Below, piece by piece: positions 1 to 5,520 of a DNA stretch of 8,693 nucleotides. Positions within the stretch are counted from its first letter, which is position 1. Every line of letters starts with the position of its first letter. Made by a program: the position numbers and the translations under genes. The notes beneath the pieces were generated by a model. That model worked only from the letters and a program-made list of their open reading frames with translations. It searched no databases and was not told the DNA's origin. The stretch comes from Litoreibacter sp. (GTDB lineage: Bacteria > Pseudomonadota > Alphaproteobacteria > Rhodobacterales > Rhodobacteraceae), in the NCBI GenBank assembly GCA_013042765.1, contig JABDPP010000429.1, forward strand, positions 1-8,693, read 5' to 3'.

Positions 1-1711
1 CGATCAGGGCGTGGACACGGTATTTGGCTATCCCGGTGGTGCGGTCCTTCCGATCTATGACGAGATCTTCCAGCAACACAAGATCCGCCACATCCTCGTG
101 CGCCACGAACAGGGCGCGACCCATGCCGCCGAAGGCTATGCGCGCGCGACCGGCAAACCCGGTGTCGTGCTCGTCACCTCCGGCCCCGGCGCCACCAACG
201 CGGTGACCGGCATGACCGACGCGCTGATGGATTCGATCCCGATGGTGGTACTGACCGGACAGGTCCCGACCTTCATGATCGGCAATGACGCGTTTCAGGA
301 GGCCGACACGGTCGGCATCACCCGGCCCTGCACCAAGCATAACTGGCTGGTGAAAGAGACCGATATGCTGGCCGATGTGATCCATCAGGCCTTCCATGTC
401 GCCACATCGGGCCGCCCCGGTCCGGTTCTGGTCGACATCCCCAAGGACGTGCAGTTTGCCAAGGGCAGCTACACGACGCCGAAAAAGGCCTCCACAGGGC
501 ATTATACACCGCGCGTGAAGGGCGATATCGAAGCGATCACGGCGCTGGCCGAGTTGATGGAAAAAGCCAAGCGACCGATCCTTTATACCGGCGGCGGCGT
601 GATCAATTCCGGCGATAAGGCCACCGCGCTGCTGCGCGAAATGGCAGGCGTGACCGGGTTTCCCGTCACCTCCACCCTGATGGGGCTGGGTGCCTACCCT
701 GCCAGCGGTGAGCAATGGCTCGGGATGTTGGGCATGCACGGGCTCTACGAGGCCAACATGGCGATGCATGACTGCGACCTGATGATCAATATCGGGGCGC
801 GGTTCGACGACCGGATCACCGGGCGCGTTGACGCGTTCAGTCCGAACTCGAAGAAGGCTCATATCGATATCGATCCGTCCTCGATCAACAAGGTTATTCA
901 TGTCGACATTCCGATCATCGGTGATGTCGCCAACGTCATGGAGGACCTGCTGAGGGTTTGGAAGGCGCGCGGTGCCAAGACCGAGAAAGCGGGCCTCGAG
1001 AAATGGTGGAAGCAAATCAACGAATGGCGCGCCGTGCGCTGCCTCGACTTCAAGCATTCCGAGAAAGTCATCAAACCGCAATTCGCGATCCAGCGGCTCG
1101 AGGAGCTGACCAAGCACCGCAAGGACCGCTATATCTGCACCGAGGTCGGTCAGCACCAGATGTGGGCGGCGCAATATCTCGGCTTTGACGACCCGAACCA
1201 CTGGATGACCAGCGGCGGGCTCGGCACGATGGGTTATGGCCTGCCGGCCTCCGTCGGCGTTCAGATCGCCCATCCCGATGCGCTGGTGATCAATGTCGCC
1301 GGCGAGGCCTCCTGGCTGATGAACATGCAAGAGATGGGTACGGCCCGACAGTACGACCTGCCGATCAAGCAGTTCATCCTCAACAACGAACGTCTGGGCA
1401 TGGTGCGCCAGTGGCAGGAATTGCTGCATGGCAATCGCTATTCGCACAGCTGGTCTGAGGCCCTGCCCGATTTCGTGAAACTCGCCGAGGCGTTTGGCGC
1501 CAAGGGGATCATCTGCTCCGATCCATCCGATCTCGACGATGCGATCATGGAAATGCTGGAGCATGACGGGCCGGTGGTGTTCGACTGCCTCGTTGAGAAG
1601 CACGAGAACTGCTACCCGATGATCCCCTCGGGTGCGCCGCATAACGAGATGCTCATGGGCGAGGCGTCGACCCAGGACGCCATCGGCACGAAAGGCGCGG
1701 TTCTGGTTTAG
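1..1711 (+). CDS. ilvB: Acetolactate synthase (acetohydroxyacid synthase) large catalytic subunit, 5' end missing
   Basis: This is the catalytic subunit of acetohydroxyacid synthase, a cytoplasmic thiamine diphosphate (ThDP) enzyme. It condenses pyruvate with pyruvate or 2-ketobutyrate in the first common step of valine, leucine and isoleucine synthesis. The frame is open from the left edge (first full codon at 2) to TAG at 1709-1711, about 569 residues. Family members are about 580-590 aa, so only some 15-20 N-terminal residues are missing, and a GTG at 11 is not the start. Visible landmarks are the N-terminal VFGYPGGAVLPIYDE, the catalytic Glu in RHEQGATHAAEGYAR (codon 107-109), the TSGPGATN loop, the central domain, and the C-terminal ThDP domain ending its motif in LNN followed by MVRQWQ. 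The usual GDG/GDA of the ThDP motif reads GEAS here (1301-1312). The small-subunit gene follows after 54 nt, so the two are almost certainly co-transcribed. Some annotations call this subunit ilvI. Confidence 0.96.
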   Translation, partial: DQGVDTVFGYPGGAVLPIYDEIFQQHKIRHILVRHEQGATHAAEGYARATGKPGVVLVTSGPGATNAVTGMTDALMDSIPMVVLTGQVPTFMIGNDAFQEADTVGITRPCTKHNWLVKETDMLADVIHQAFHVATSGRPGPVLVDIPKDVQFAKGSYTTPKKASTGHYTPRVKGDIEAITALAELMEKAKRPILYTGGGVINSGDKATALLREMAGVTGFPVTSTLMGLGAYPASGEQWLGMLGMHGLYEANMAMHDCDLMINIGARFDDRITGRVDAFSPNSKKAHIDIDPSSINKVIHVDIPIIGDVANVMEDLLRVWKARGAKTEKAGLEKWWKQINEWRAVRCLDFKHSEKVIKPQFAIQRLEELTKHRKDRYICTEVGQHQMWAAQYLGFDDPNHWMTSGGLGTMGYGLPASVGVQIAHPDALVINVAGEASWLMNMQEMGTARQYDLPIKQFILNNERLGMVRQWQELLHGNRYSHSWSEALPDFVKLAEAFGAKGIICSDPSDLDDAIMEMLEHDGPVVFDCLVEKHENCYPMIPSGAPHNEMLMGEASTQDAIGTKGAVLV

Positions 1712-1748
1712 GGTTCTCTCACGACACCCTGACCTGATTGAATTTTGC

Positions 1749-1756
1749 AAGGAAAG
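1749..1756 (+). promoter_or_regulatory. Ribosome binding site that fixes the ilvN start
   Basis: AAGGAAAG lies 9 nt upstream of the ATG at 1766. A TTG at 1745 also opens the same frame, but it would place this Shine-Dalgarno-like sequence inside the coding region. The ATG is therefore the better start. Confidence 0.65.
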
Positions 1757-1765
1757 ACAAACCTG

Positions 1766-2323
1766 ATGTCACCGCTGAAAATCAAGAAAGGCACGTCGCG
1801 CCACTCCGCTTACGACCTGCGCGATCCCAATGCCGATATCATCGAGACGCACACCCTGACCGTGATCGTCGACAACGAGGCCGGCGTGCTGGCCCGCGTG
1901 ATCGGGCTTTTCTCGGGCCGTGGCTACAATATCGAAAGCCTGACCGTGGCGGAGGTCGACCATGAGGGCCACCGCTCGCGCATCACGGTGGTCACGACGG
2001 GCACGCCTGCGGTCATCACCCAGATAAAGGCGCAGCTGGGACGCATGGTTCCGGTGCACGACGTGCACGATTTGACCGAGGAAGGCCCCAGCGTCGAGCG
2101 TGAGCTTGCCCTCTTCAAGGTGGCTGGCAGTGGGGACAAACGCATCGAGGCGCTGCGGCTGGCCGAGATCTTCCGCGCCAATGTCGTTGATTCCACGCTG
2201 AAGAGCTTTGTCTTCGAGATGACGGGCACCTCAGAGAAGATCGATGCCTTCGCCGATCTGATGCGTCCGCTGGGCCTGCTGGAAGTGGCCCGCACAGGTG
2301 TCGCAGCGCTCGCGCGCGGATAA
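1766..2323 (+). CDS. ilvN: Acetolactate synthase small (regulatory) subunit
   Basis: This is the regulatory subunit of acetohydroxyacid synthase. In this family it binds the large subunit, stimulates its activity and confers feedback inhibition by branched-chain amino acids (valine in characterised enzymes). The product is 185 aa, within the usual 160-190. After a basic N-terminal stretch of about 25 residues comes a typical ACT domain (about residues 25-100) starting THTLTVIVDNEAGVLARV and containing FSGRGYNIESLTV. The C-terminal half (about 100-180) carries the family pattern VERELALFKV and FRANVVDSTLKSFVFEMTG. It sits 54 nt after the large-subunit stop with no terminator between them, so one operon is likely. 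The name ilvH is equally common for this orthologue. Whether this particular enzyme is valine-sensitive cannot be read from the sequence. Confidence 0.96.
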   Translation: MSPLKIKKGTSRHSAYDLRDPNADIIETHTLTVIVDNEAGVLARVIGLFSGRGYNIESLTVAEVDHEGHRSRITVVTTGTPAVITQIKAQLGRMVPVHDVHDLTEEGPSVERELALFKVAGSGDKRIEALRLAEIFRANVVDSTLKSFVFEMTGTSEKIDAFADLMRPLGLLEVARTGVAALARG

Positions 2324-2337
2324 ACACCCAGGAAAGT

Positions 2338-2376
2338 GAGGCGCCCCAGAGCCCGGGCTAGGCCCCGGGACGCCTC
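2338..2376. terminator. GC-rich dyad between convergent ilvN and EF-hand genes, possible terminator
   Basis: GAGGCG (2338-2343) is complementary to CGCCTC (2371-2376). Inside this pair, two CCCGGG copies (2352-2357 and 2364-2369) can form a second stem with a 6-nt loop. The dyad begins 14 nt after the ilvN stop and ends 10 nt beyond the stop of the opposite-strand EF-hand gene. Its position suits a shared transcription end for both genes. No T-tract follows on either strand, so a classical intrinsic terminator is not shown and Rho-assisted ending is possible. Confidence 0.4.
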
Positions 2377-2386
2377 TGCGGCACTA

Positions 2387-2629
2387 TCAGCCGCTTTTCG
2401 CAGGCACGAGGCCGCCTTGTTCGCCGGCAGCCAGTTCCTCGGCATCCACCACGCCATCGCCATTTGTATCGACCGCGTTGAAGATGTCTTCGGTCAGGTC
2501 AGGATAGGCCGCCGACATCTCGACGAAGGATACGACCCCGTCGCCATCGGTATCGATCGCGTCCGTGGTGGCGGCGAAAGATGCCGTTGCGAGAAGGGCG
2601 CAAGTCGTTGCAAGTATTCCTGTTTTCAT
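2387..2629 (-). CDS. Small secreted EF-hand calcium-binding protein
   Basis: This is an 80-aa protein with a Sec-type signal peptide: MKTG, then a hydrophobic Ala/Leu-rich core and ATASFA, with likely cleavage after about residue 19. It is therefore expected in the periplasm or outside the cell. The mature part is little more than one EF-hand pair. Loop 1 is residues 26-37 (D26, D28, D30, G31, S34, E37) and loop 2 is residues 54-65 (D54, N56, D58, G59, D62, E65). Both have the full DxDxDG...E ligand set with Glu at position 12, so Ca2+ binding is well supported. AGAGG lies about 8 nt upstream of the ATG on the - strand. It is convergent with ilvN and divergent from the oxygenase gene and appears monocistronic. 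Its biological role, whether calcium buffering, sensing or binding a surface partner, is unknown. Confidence 0.88.
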   Translation of the reverse strand: MKTGILATTCALLATASFAATTDAIDTDGDGVVSFVEMSAAYPDLTEDIFNAVDTNGDGVVDAEELAAGEQGGLVPAKSG

Positions 2630-2666
2630 GGTTTTAGCCTCTTTTTGAGTTGCGGTACCGGACCCC

Positions 2667-2684
2667 GTATCGGAGCCCTGATAC
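2667..2684. promoter_or_regulatory. Short dyad upstream of the EF-hand gene
   Basis: GTATC (2667-2671) and GATAC (2680-2684) form a perfect inverted repeat with an 8-nt spacer, about 40-55 nt upstream of the EF-hand ATG. It could be an operator or a small hairpin in the 5' leader. A 5+5 bp match is short and could occur by chance. Confidence 0.25.
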
Positions 2685-2871
2685 AGTCATGCCCTGCTCG
2701 TGCGTGCCATGTCAGGGATTGGCGCAGGATCGGGAGAAACCCGCCGGGTCTTGCTCAATTCCGGCGTTTTCGGCAGCAGCGGATTGCTGAAAAAGAGGCG
2801 GCTTACGCCCTGAATCCCGTCTCGGCGGGCAATGACCCATGGCGCGAGCTGAAACCGGCAAGTTCCGACCG

Positions 2872-2923
2872 AGGGGGATTTCCGCCAGCGGGCGACTCAC
2901 TTAAGCGAAATCGCCGGCCCCCT
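2872..2923. repeat. Interrupted inverted repeat upstream of the oxygenase operon
   Basis: AGGGGG followed directly by ATTTC (2872-2882) is complementary to GAAAT (2907-2911) and CCCCCT (2918-2923), with a 6-nt bulge between the two right-hand arms. This gives 11 base pairs in a folded form enclosing about 24 nt. It may act as an RNA structure or protein site, or as a terminator-like element. There is no T-tract and no gene ending just before it. Confidence 0.3.
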
Positions 2924-2958
2924 GCCCGTTTCCGGCACATTGCGGATCTCCGGATCAG

Positions 2959-2992
2959 GTCGCGGTGAGACAAGCCATGTCGCGGTGATACA
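2959..2992 (+). promoter_or_regulatory. Direct repeat with 20-bp period, possible operator
   Basis: GTCGCGGTGAGACA (2959-2972) recurs as GTCGCGGTGATACA (2979-2992), 13 of 14 bases identical. The start-to-start distance is 20 bp, close to two helical turns. The second copy also overlaps an inverted arrangement, CGGT (2983-2986) with ACCG eight bases later. It sits about 70-105 bp upstream of the oxygenase ATG, where an activator or repressor could bind. No regulator gene is in the window, so the protein is unknown. Confidence 0.4.
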
Positions 2993-3063
2993 TGACCGAC
3001 AGGTTCGAATCTGGAAAACTTGGCTCGATTGAACGATGCCCGTTTGAGTGAGGAGACCGCATC

Positions 3064-4212
3064 ATGACATCCGATCTGTCTTACGTGACCCGTCCTGTGG
3101 AACAGGCCCGTGGCCTGCCCAATGCCCATTACGTAGACCCAGACGTGTTCGCCGAAGAGCGCGACGCGATCCTGATGGCGAACTGGGCGGGCCTTGCGGT
3201 CACGGCGGATGTGCCGGAGCCGGGGGATGCCAAGCCGGTCGAGTTTCTCGGGCTGCCACTGTTGCTGATCCGCGACCGCGACGGCGTGGTGCGGGTGTTC
3301 CAGAACACGTGCCGGCATCGCGGGATGATCCTTGTCGATGCGCCACGCAAGATCGAGGGCGCAATCCGTTGCCCCTATCATTCCTGGTGCTACTCCACTC
3401 AGGGCAAGCTGGTGGCCACGCCCCATGTCGGCGGTCCGGGCATGAACACCCATGCCGATATCGACCGCAGCGAACTGGGCCTGATCGAAGTGCGCTCGCA
3501 TATCTGGTTTGGGGTCGTTTTCATCAACATCTCCGGCACCGCAGCCCCGTTCGAAGAGGTGCATGCCGACCTGATCACCCGCTGGGCCGAGTTCGACCTG
3601 CCGTTCTACCATGGCGGCGCGGACAGCACCTTCACGCTGGATCTCAACAGCAACTGGAAGCTTGCGGTGGAGAATTACTGCGAGAGCTATCACCTGCCCT
3701 GGGTGCATCCCGGCCTGAACAGCTATTCGCGGCTTGAGGATCACTACCATATCGAGGAGCCGGGCCGGTATTCCGGTCAGGGCACGGTGGTTTACCGGCA
3801 ACTGGTGGGCGAGGATGGCAAAACTTTCCCCGATTTTCCCGGTCTGGGCGCGTTCTGGAATGAAGGCGGGGAATATACGGTCGTCTATCCCAATGTGCTT
3901 CTGGGCTGTCAGCGCGACCACACCTTCGCAATCATCCTTGAGCCCAAGGCCGTGGACCGCACGGTCGAGCACATTCACATTTTCTACGCCACCCCTGAGA
4001 CGGATGACGCCTTGCGCGCGCGCAATTCCGAGCAATGGAAGACCGTGTTTCGTGAAGATGTGGGCGTGGTCGAGGGAATGCACAAAGGGCGCTATGCGCC
4101 GGGTTTTGACGGCGGGCGTTTCTCGCCTGCGATGGACGGGCCCACCCATTGCTTCCATGCCTGGGTGGCCGAGCAGGTGATCGCGCACAGGCAAGCCCGA
4201 GCGGCCGAGTGA
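3064..4212 (+). CDS. Rieske-type non-haem iron oxygenase, catalytic alpha subunit
   Basis: This 382-aa protein has the two-domain build of ring-hydroxylating or N-demethylating oxygenase alpha subunits. The N-terminal Rieske [2Fe-2S] domain shows C83-x-H85 and, 17 residues later, C103-x2-H106. The C-terminal catalytic domain has NWKLAVENY with the mononuclear iron ligands H210 and H215 (YHLPWVHP), and D332 in FREDVGVVEG as the probable third ligand. The residue three before H210, which normally passes electrons between the two centres, is Glu (E207) rather than Asp. Glu is also found there in carnitine monooxygenase CntA, and similar proteins act on quaternary amines such as glycine betaine. 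The true substrate here is unknown. The start is supported by AGGAG 8 nt before the ATG. A reductase partner is not in the window and must be encoded elsewhere. A 76-aa protein gene overlaps its stop codon. Confidence 0.9.
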   Translation: MTSDLSYVTRPVEQARGLPNAHYVDPDVFAEERDAILMANWAGLAVTADVPEPGDAKPVEFLGLPLLLIRDRDGVVRVFQNTCRHRGMILVDAPRKIEGAIRCPYHSWCYSTQGKLVATPHVGGPGMNTHADIDRSELGLIEVRSHIWFGVVFINISGTAAPFEEVHADLITRWAEFDLPFYHGGADSTFTLDLNSNWKLAVENYCESYHLPWVHPGLNSYSRLEDHYHIEEPGRYSGQGTVVYRQLVGEDGKTFPDFPGLGAFWNEGGEYTVVYPNVLLGCQRDHTFAIILEPKAVDRTVEHIHIFYATPETDDALRARNSEQWKTVFREDVGVVEGMHKGRYAPGFDGGRFSPAMDGPTHCFHAWVAEQVIAHRQARAAE

Positions 4213-4439
4213 ACGGCTCGGACGACCTTGATGCGCGATTGCTGGCAGCCCATGCGCGAGACGACAAACCGGCGCTGGTCACGCTCTACGCGGAAGCCGC
4301 GGACGTGGCCGCCAGCGCAGAGGCCAAGGGCTTCTACCTGACCCACGCCTATATCTTCGCGCTGGACACCGGCGACGCCCGCGCCGCGGAATTCAAAGAG
4401 CGGCTGGTGGCGATGCGGCGGGACAAGCCGGAGGGTTGA
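4209..4439 (+). CDS. Small helical protein of unknown function, translationally coupled to the Rieske oxygenase
   Basis: This 76-aa product begins at a GTG that overlaps the oxygenase stop in the tetranucleotide GTGA (GTG 4209-4211, TGA 4210-4212). The next upstream in-frame start lies deep inside the oxygenase gene and would give an atypical Arg/Gly/Pro-rich N-terminus. From GTG onward the sequence is smooth and amphipathic: LLAAHARDDKPALVTLYAEA, a second helix ending GFYLTHAYIFALDTG, then a basic helix with FKERLVAMRR. It has no cysteines, no signal peptide and no membrane segment, so it should be cytoplasmic. The helix-turn-helix spacing resembles a single tetratricopeptide-like unit, but that is only an impression. 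The overlap, without a strong Shine-Dalgarno, suggests coupled translation and a role tied to the oxygenase, perhaps as an accessory or stability factor. I do not recognise a named family. Confidence 0.72.
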   Translation: MNGSDDLDARLLAAHARDDKPALVTLYAEAADVAASAEAKGFYLTHAYIFALDTGDARAAEFKERLVAMRRDKPEG

Positions 4440-4497
4440 GGGTCAGAGGAAGGTCAAACACTACTCTTGCGGCGGCGAAATCAGACAGAGACAGATT

Positions 4498-5205
4498 TCA
4501 GGCCGCTTTCCGGGCGACAACGAACCACCCCAGGCATTGCAGCTCAGATGAGCGGCGGTTCATCCGGGGACCGTCCTGCTCTGCCAGCCAGCGAGCATTG
4601 AGCCTGAAAAGCTGCGAGAAAATCACCGTAAGAGGTCCCCGCCAGCCAGCTTTGTAGATCCGCCGCACTCGTGCCATGCGCCCGATTTCCTGATCCATGA
4701 AGTCAAAGAAGCCGCCATTCGCTGTGAGTTCTTCGATCTCGAACCCGAGCCGATCCAGGTGGTATTCATAGAAGTAGCGCGAAAACCCGGTTGCGTAGTG
4801 ATATGGCGCGAAATGGGTCAGCGAGTTGAACGGCGCGGTCAGGATCATGCGTCCGCCTGGCTTGATAAGCCGCGCGATCTTTTCCACCGCGCGCACAGGG
4901 TCCACGCAATGTTCCAACACTTCCGAGCAGAAGACCGTATCGAACTGTCGGTCTTCCGGAATGTCGTAGAGGTCACAAATGAAGTCGAGCTCCGAGGTGT
5001 CCCAGGTCTTTGTCTGCAGACCCGCGCCATCCCCCTGCCCGTCGTATTCGGCGATGTCCTGCGCAAGATAATCAAGGTGCCCGCAGTGCTTCTTTTAAGC
5101 GCATTCACCAGCGCCGACATCAAGCAGAGACGTACCGGCCGGGAGAGCCTCCAGAGTCTTGCCAACCCACGCTTCTCGTGCCGCCTTGTTTTTTAGCCTG
5201 GCCAT
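4498..5205 (-). pseudogene. SAM-dependent methyltransferase interrupted by an in-frame stop codon
   Basis: Reading the - strand from ATG at 5205-5203, the frame encodes a class I SAM methyltransferase of 235 codons plus stop (TGA, 4498-4500), broken by one TAA at codon 37 (5097-5095). Before the stop is the SAM-binding motif I, LLDVGAGEC (residues 27-35). After it the same frame continues without a shift: KKHCGHLDYLAQDIAEYDGQ, then FDTVFCSEVLEH (87-98), IKPGGRMILTAPF and APYHYATGFSRYFYEYHL. Related enzymes usually have Tyr-Lys just after the GAGE motif, so TAA most simply replaces a TAC or TAT Tyr codon. A strong AGGAGAGGTGG site precedes the ATG. Downstream restart (for example TTG at 4920) would lack motif I. 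The product is therefore probably inactive unless the stop is read through or is a sequencing error. Its methyl acceptor is unknown; related proteins often lie in polysaccharide gene sets. Confidence 0.85.
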
Positions 5206-5209
5206 GAAA

Positions 5210-5220
5210 CCACCTCTCCT
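5210..5220 (-). promoter_or_regulatory. Strong ribosome binding site of the interrupted methyltransferase gene
   Basis: On the - strand AGGAGAGGTGG lies 4 nt before the ATG at 5205, with the AGGAG core 10 nt away. Its retention supports 5205 as the original start and suggests that the nonsense change in the gene is recent. Confidence 0.7.
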
Positions 5221-5342
5221 TTGCCTACCTTATGATCGAGAAGGAAGGGTATTTCCAGAGCATTCATTACTCCTGAGATCCGCCTCGAAACACGCAAAAT
5301 CGGAGAGTTCAGCCTAGTGTGAGAGGCGCTTCTCGCCGCTTC

Positions 5343-5375
5343 AAAAAGAAAAAGGGGAACCTTGAAAGGTTCCCC
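5343..5375 (-). terminator. Intrinsic terminator of the nrdJ transcription unit
   Basis: GGGGAACC (5354-5361) and GGTTCCCC (5368-5375) form a perfect stem, extendable by one A-T pair to 9 bp around a 4-nt loop. Read on the - strand the hairpin is followed at once by TTTTTCTTTTT (complement of 5343-5353), a classical Rho-independent terminator. On the + strand no T-tract follows, so it works in one direction. It lies about 150 nt after the nrdJ stop and also separates nrdJ from the downstream methyltransferase gene. Confidence 0.9.
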
Positions 5376-5384
5376 AGTCTCACT

Positions 5385-5433
5385 GATCAGGCTCATATTG
5401 GTACCGCCCGTGTTTTCTGCCTGCGGCCTGATC
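5385..5433 (-). repeat. Long-loop stem in the nrdJ 3' region (stem-loop 4)
   Basis: GATCAGGC (5385-5392) and GCCTGATC (5426-5433) are perfectly complementary, 8 bp, enclosing 33 nt that contain a GGTACC palindrome at 5400-5405. It lies between stem-loop 3 and the terminator and fits a chain of structures in the nrdJ-sense RNA. Confidence 0.5.
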
Positions 5434-5440
5434 CGTGTCG

Positions 5441-5460
5441 GGGGCGAGCGCACCCGCCCC
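5441..5460 (-). repeat. GC stem-loop in the nrdJ 3' region (stem-loop 3)
   Basis: GGGGCG (5441-5446) pairs with CGCCCC (5455-5460) around an 8-nt loop. It is separated by 9 nt from stem-loop 2 and by 7 nt from stem-loop 4. Confidence 0.55.
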
Positions 5461-5469
5461 AGAACTCTT

Positions 5470-5485
5470 GGCAGATCGCTCTGCC
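5470..5485 (-). repeat. Stem-loop with GNRA tetraloop in the nrdJ 3' region (stem-loop 2)
   Basis: GGCAGA (5470-5475) pairs perfectly with TCTGCC (5480-5485). The four loop bases read GCGA in the - strand transcript, a GNRA tetraloop. On the + strand they read TCGC, which is not a favoured loop. This favours function in RNA made in the nrdJ direction. Confidence 0.6.
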
Positions 5486-5496
5486 CTTATGTCGTC

Positions 5497-5520
5497 GGCA
5501 CGTCCCCGGAGGGACGTGCC
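5497..5520 (-). repeat. 10-bp perfect stem-loop with UNCG tetraloop just after nrdJ (stem-loop 1)
   Basis: GGCACGTCCC (5497-5506) and GGGACGTGCC (5511-5520) form a perfect 10-bp stem. In the - strand transcript the loop is UCCG closed by a C-G pair, the stable cUNCGg type. It begins 7 nt after the nrdJ stop codon. No T-tract follows directly, so it is more likely a 3'-end stabiliser or part of a larger structured RNA than the terminator itself. Confidence 0.65.

Larger units (their letters stand above)
2630..3063. other. Intergenic region between divergent EF-hand and Rieske oxygenase genes
   Basis: These 434 bases hold no gene I can support. Open frames crossing them lack family similarity I recognise and have no convincing ribosome binding sites. 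The region must contain the promoters of both flanking genes, but I could not pick a -35/-10 pair with confidence for either. What can be seen is a short dyad near the EF-hand start, a larger interrupted dyad at 2872-2923, a direct repeat at 2959-2992, and a strong Shine-Dalgarno (AGGAG, 3051-3055) for the oxygenase. Three of these are listed separately. Confidence 0.6.

Noticed and set aside
1745..1765. TTG at 1745 as the ilvN start (7 extra residues)
   Set aside because: The AAGGAAAG ribosome binding site lies downstream of it and is correctly placed for the ATG at 1766.
2336..2968. 210-aa + strand frame across the EF-hand gene and intergenic region
   Set aside because: It is antisense to the EF-hand gene with its signal peptide and two perfect calcium loops. 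The rest is Arg/Gly/Cys-rich, low-likelihood coding sequence.
2803..4194. 463-aa open frame on the - strand opposite the Rieske oxygenase
   Set aside because: The + strand encodes intact Rieske and iron-binding motifs over the same bases. The antisense product has no recognisable family and no ribosome binding site in a sensible place.
4440..4497. Possible terminator between the convergent small-protein gene and methyltransferase
   Set aside because: I found no inverted repeat or T-tract in these 58 bases.
5085..5105. Frameshift or programmed frameshifting at the A-run next to the methyltransferase stop
   Set aside because: Codon-by-codon reading shows the sequence before and after TAA is in the same frame. 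A nonsense substitution explains the break, and a shift would instead destroy the downstream match.
5206..5342. Promoter for the methyltransferase gene
   Set aside because: A promoter is expected here because a terminator lies upstream, but the best -35/-10 candidates matched the consensus too poorly to report.
5193..5453. 86-aa - strand frame between nrdJ and the methyltransferase
   Set aside because: It runs straight through the intrinsic terminator and overlaps the methyltransferase start in another frame, with no recognised similarity. The internal ATG near 5264 has an AGGAG only 2 nt upstream, too close to be convincing.
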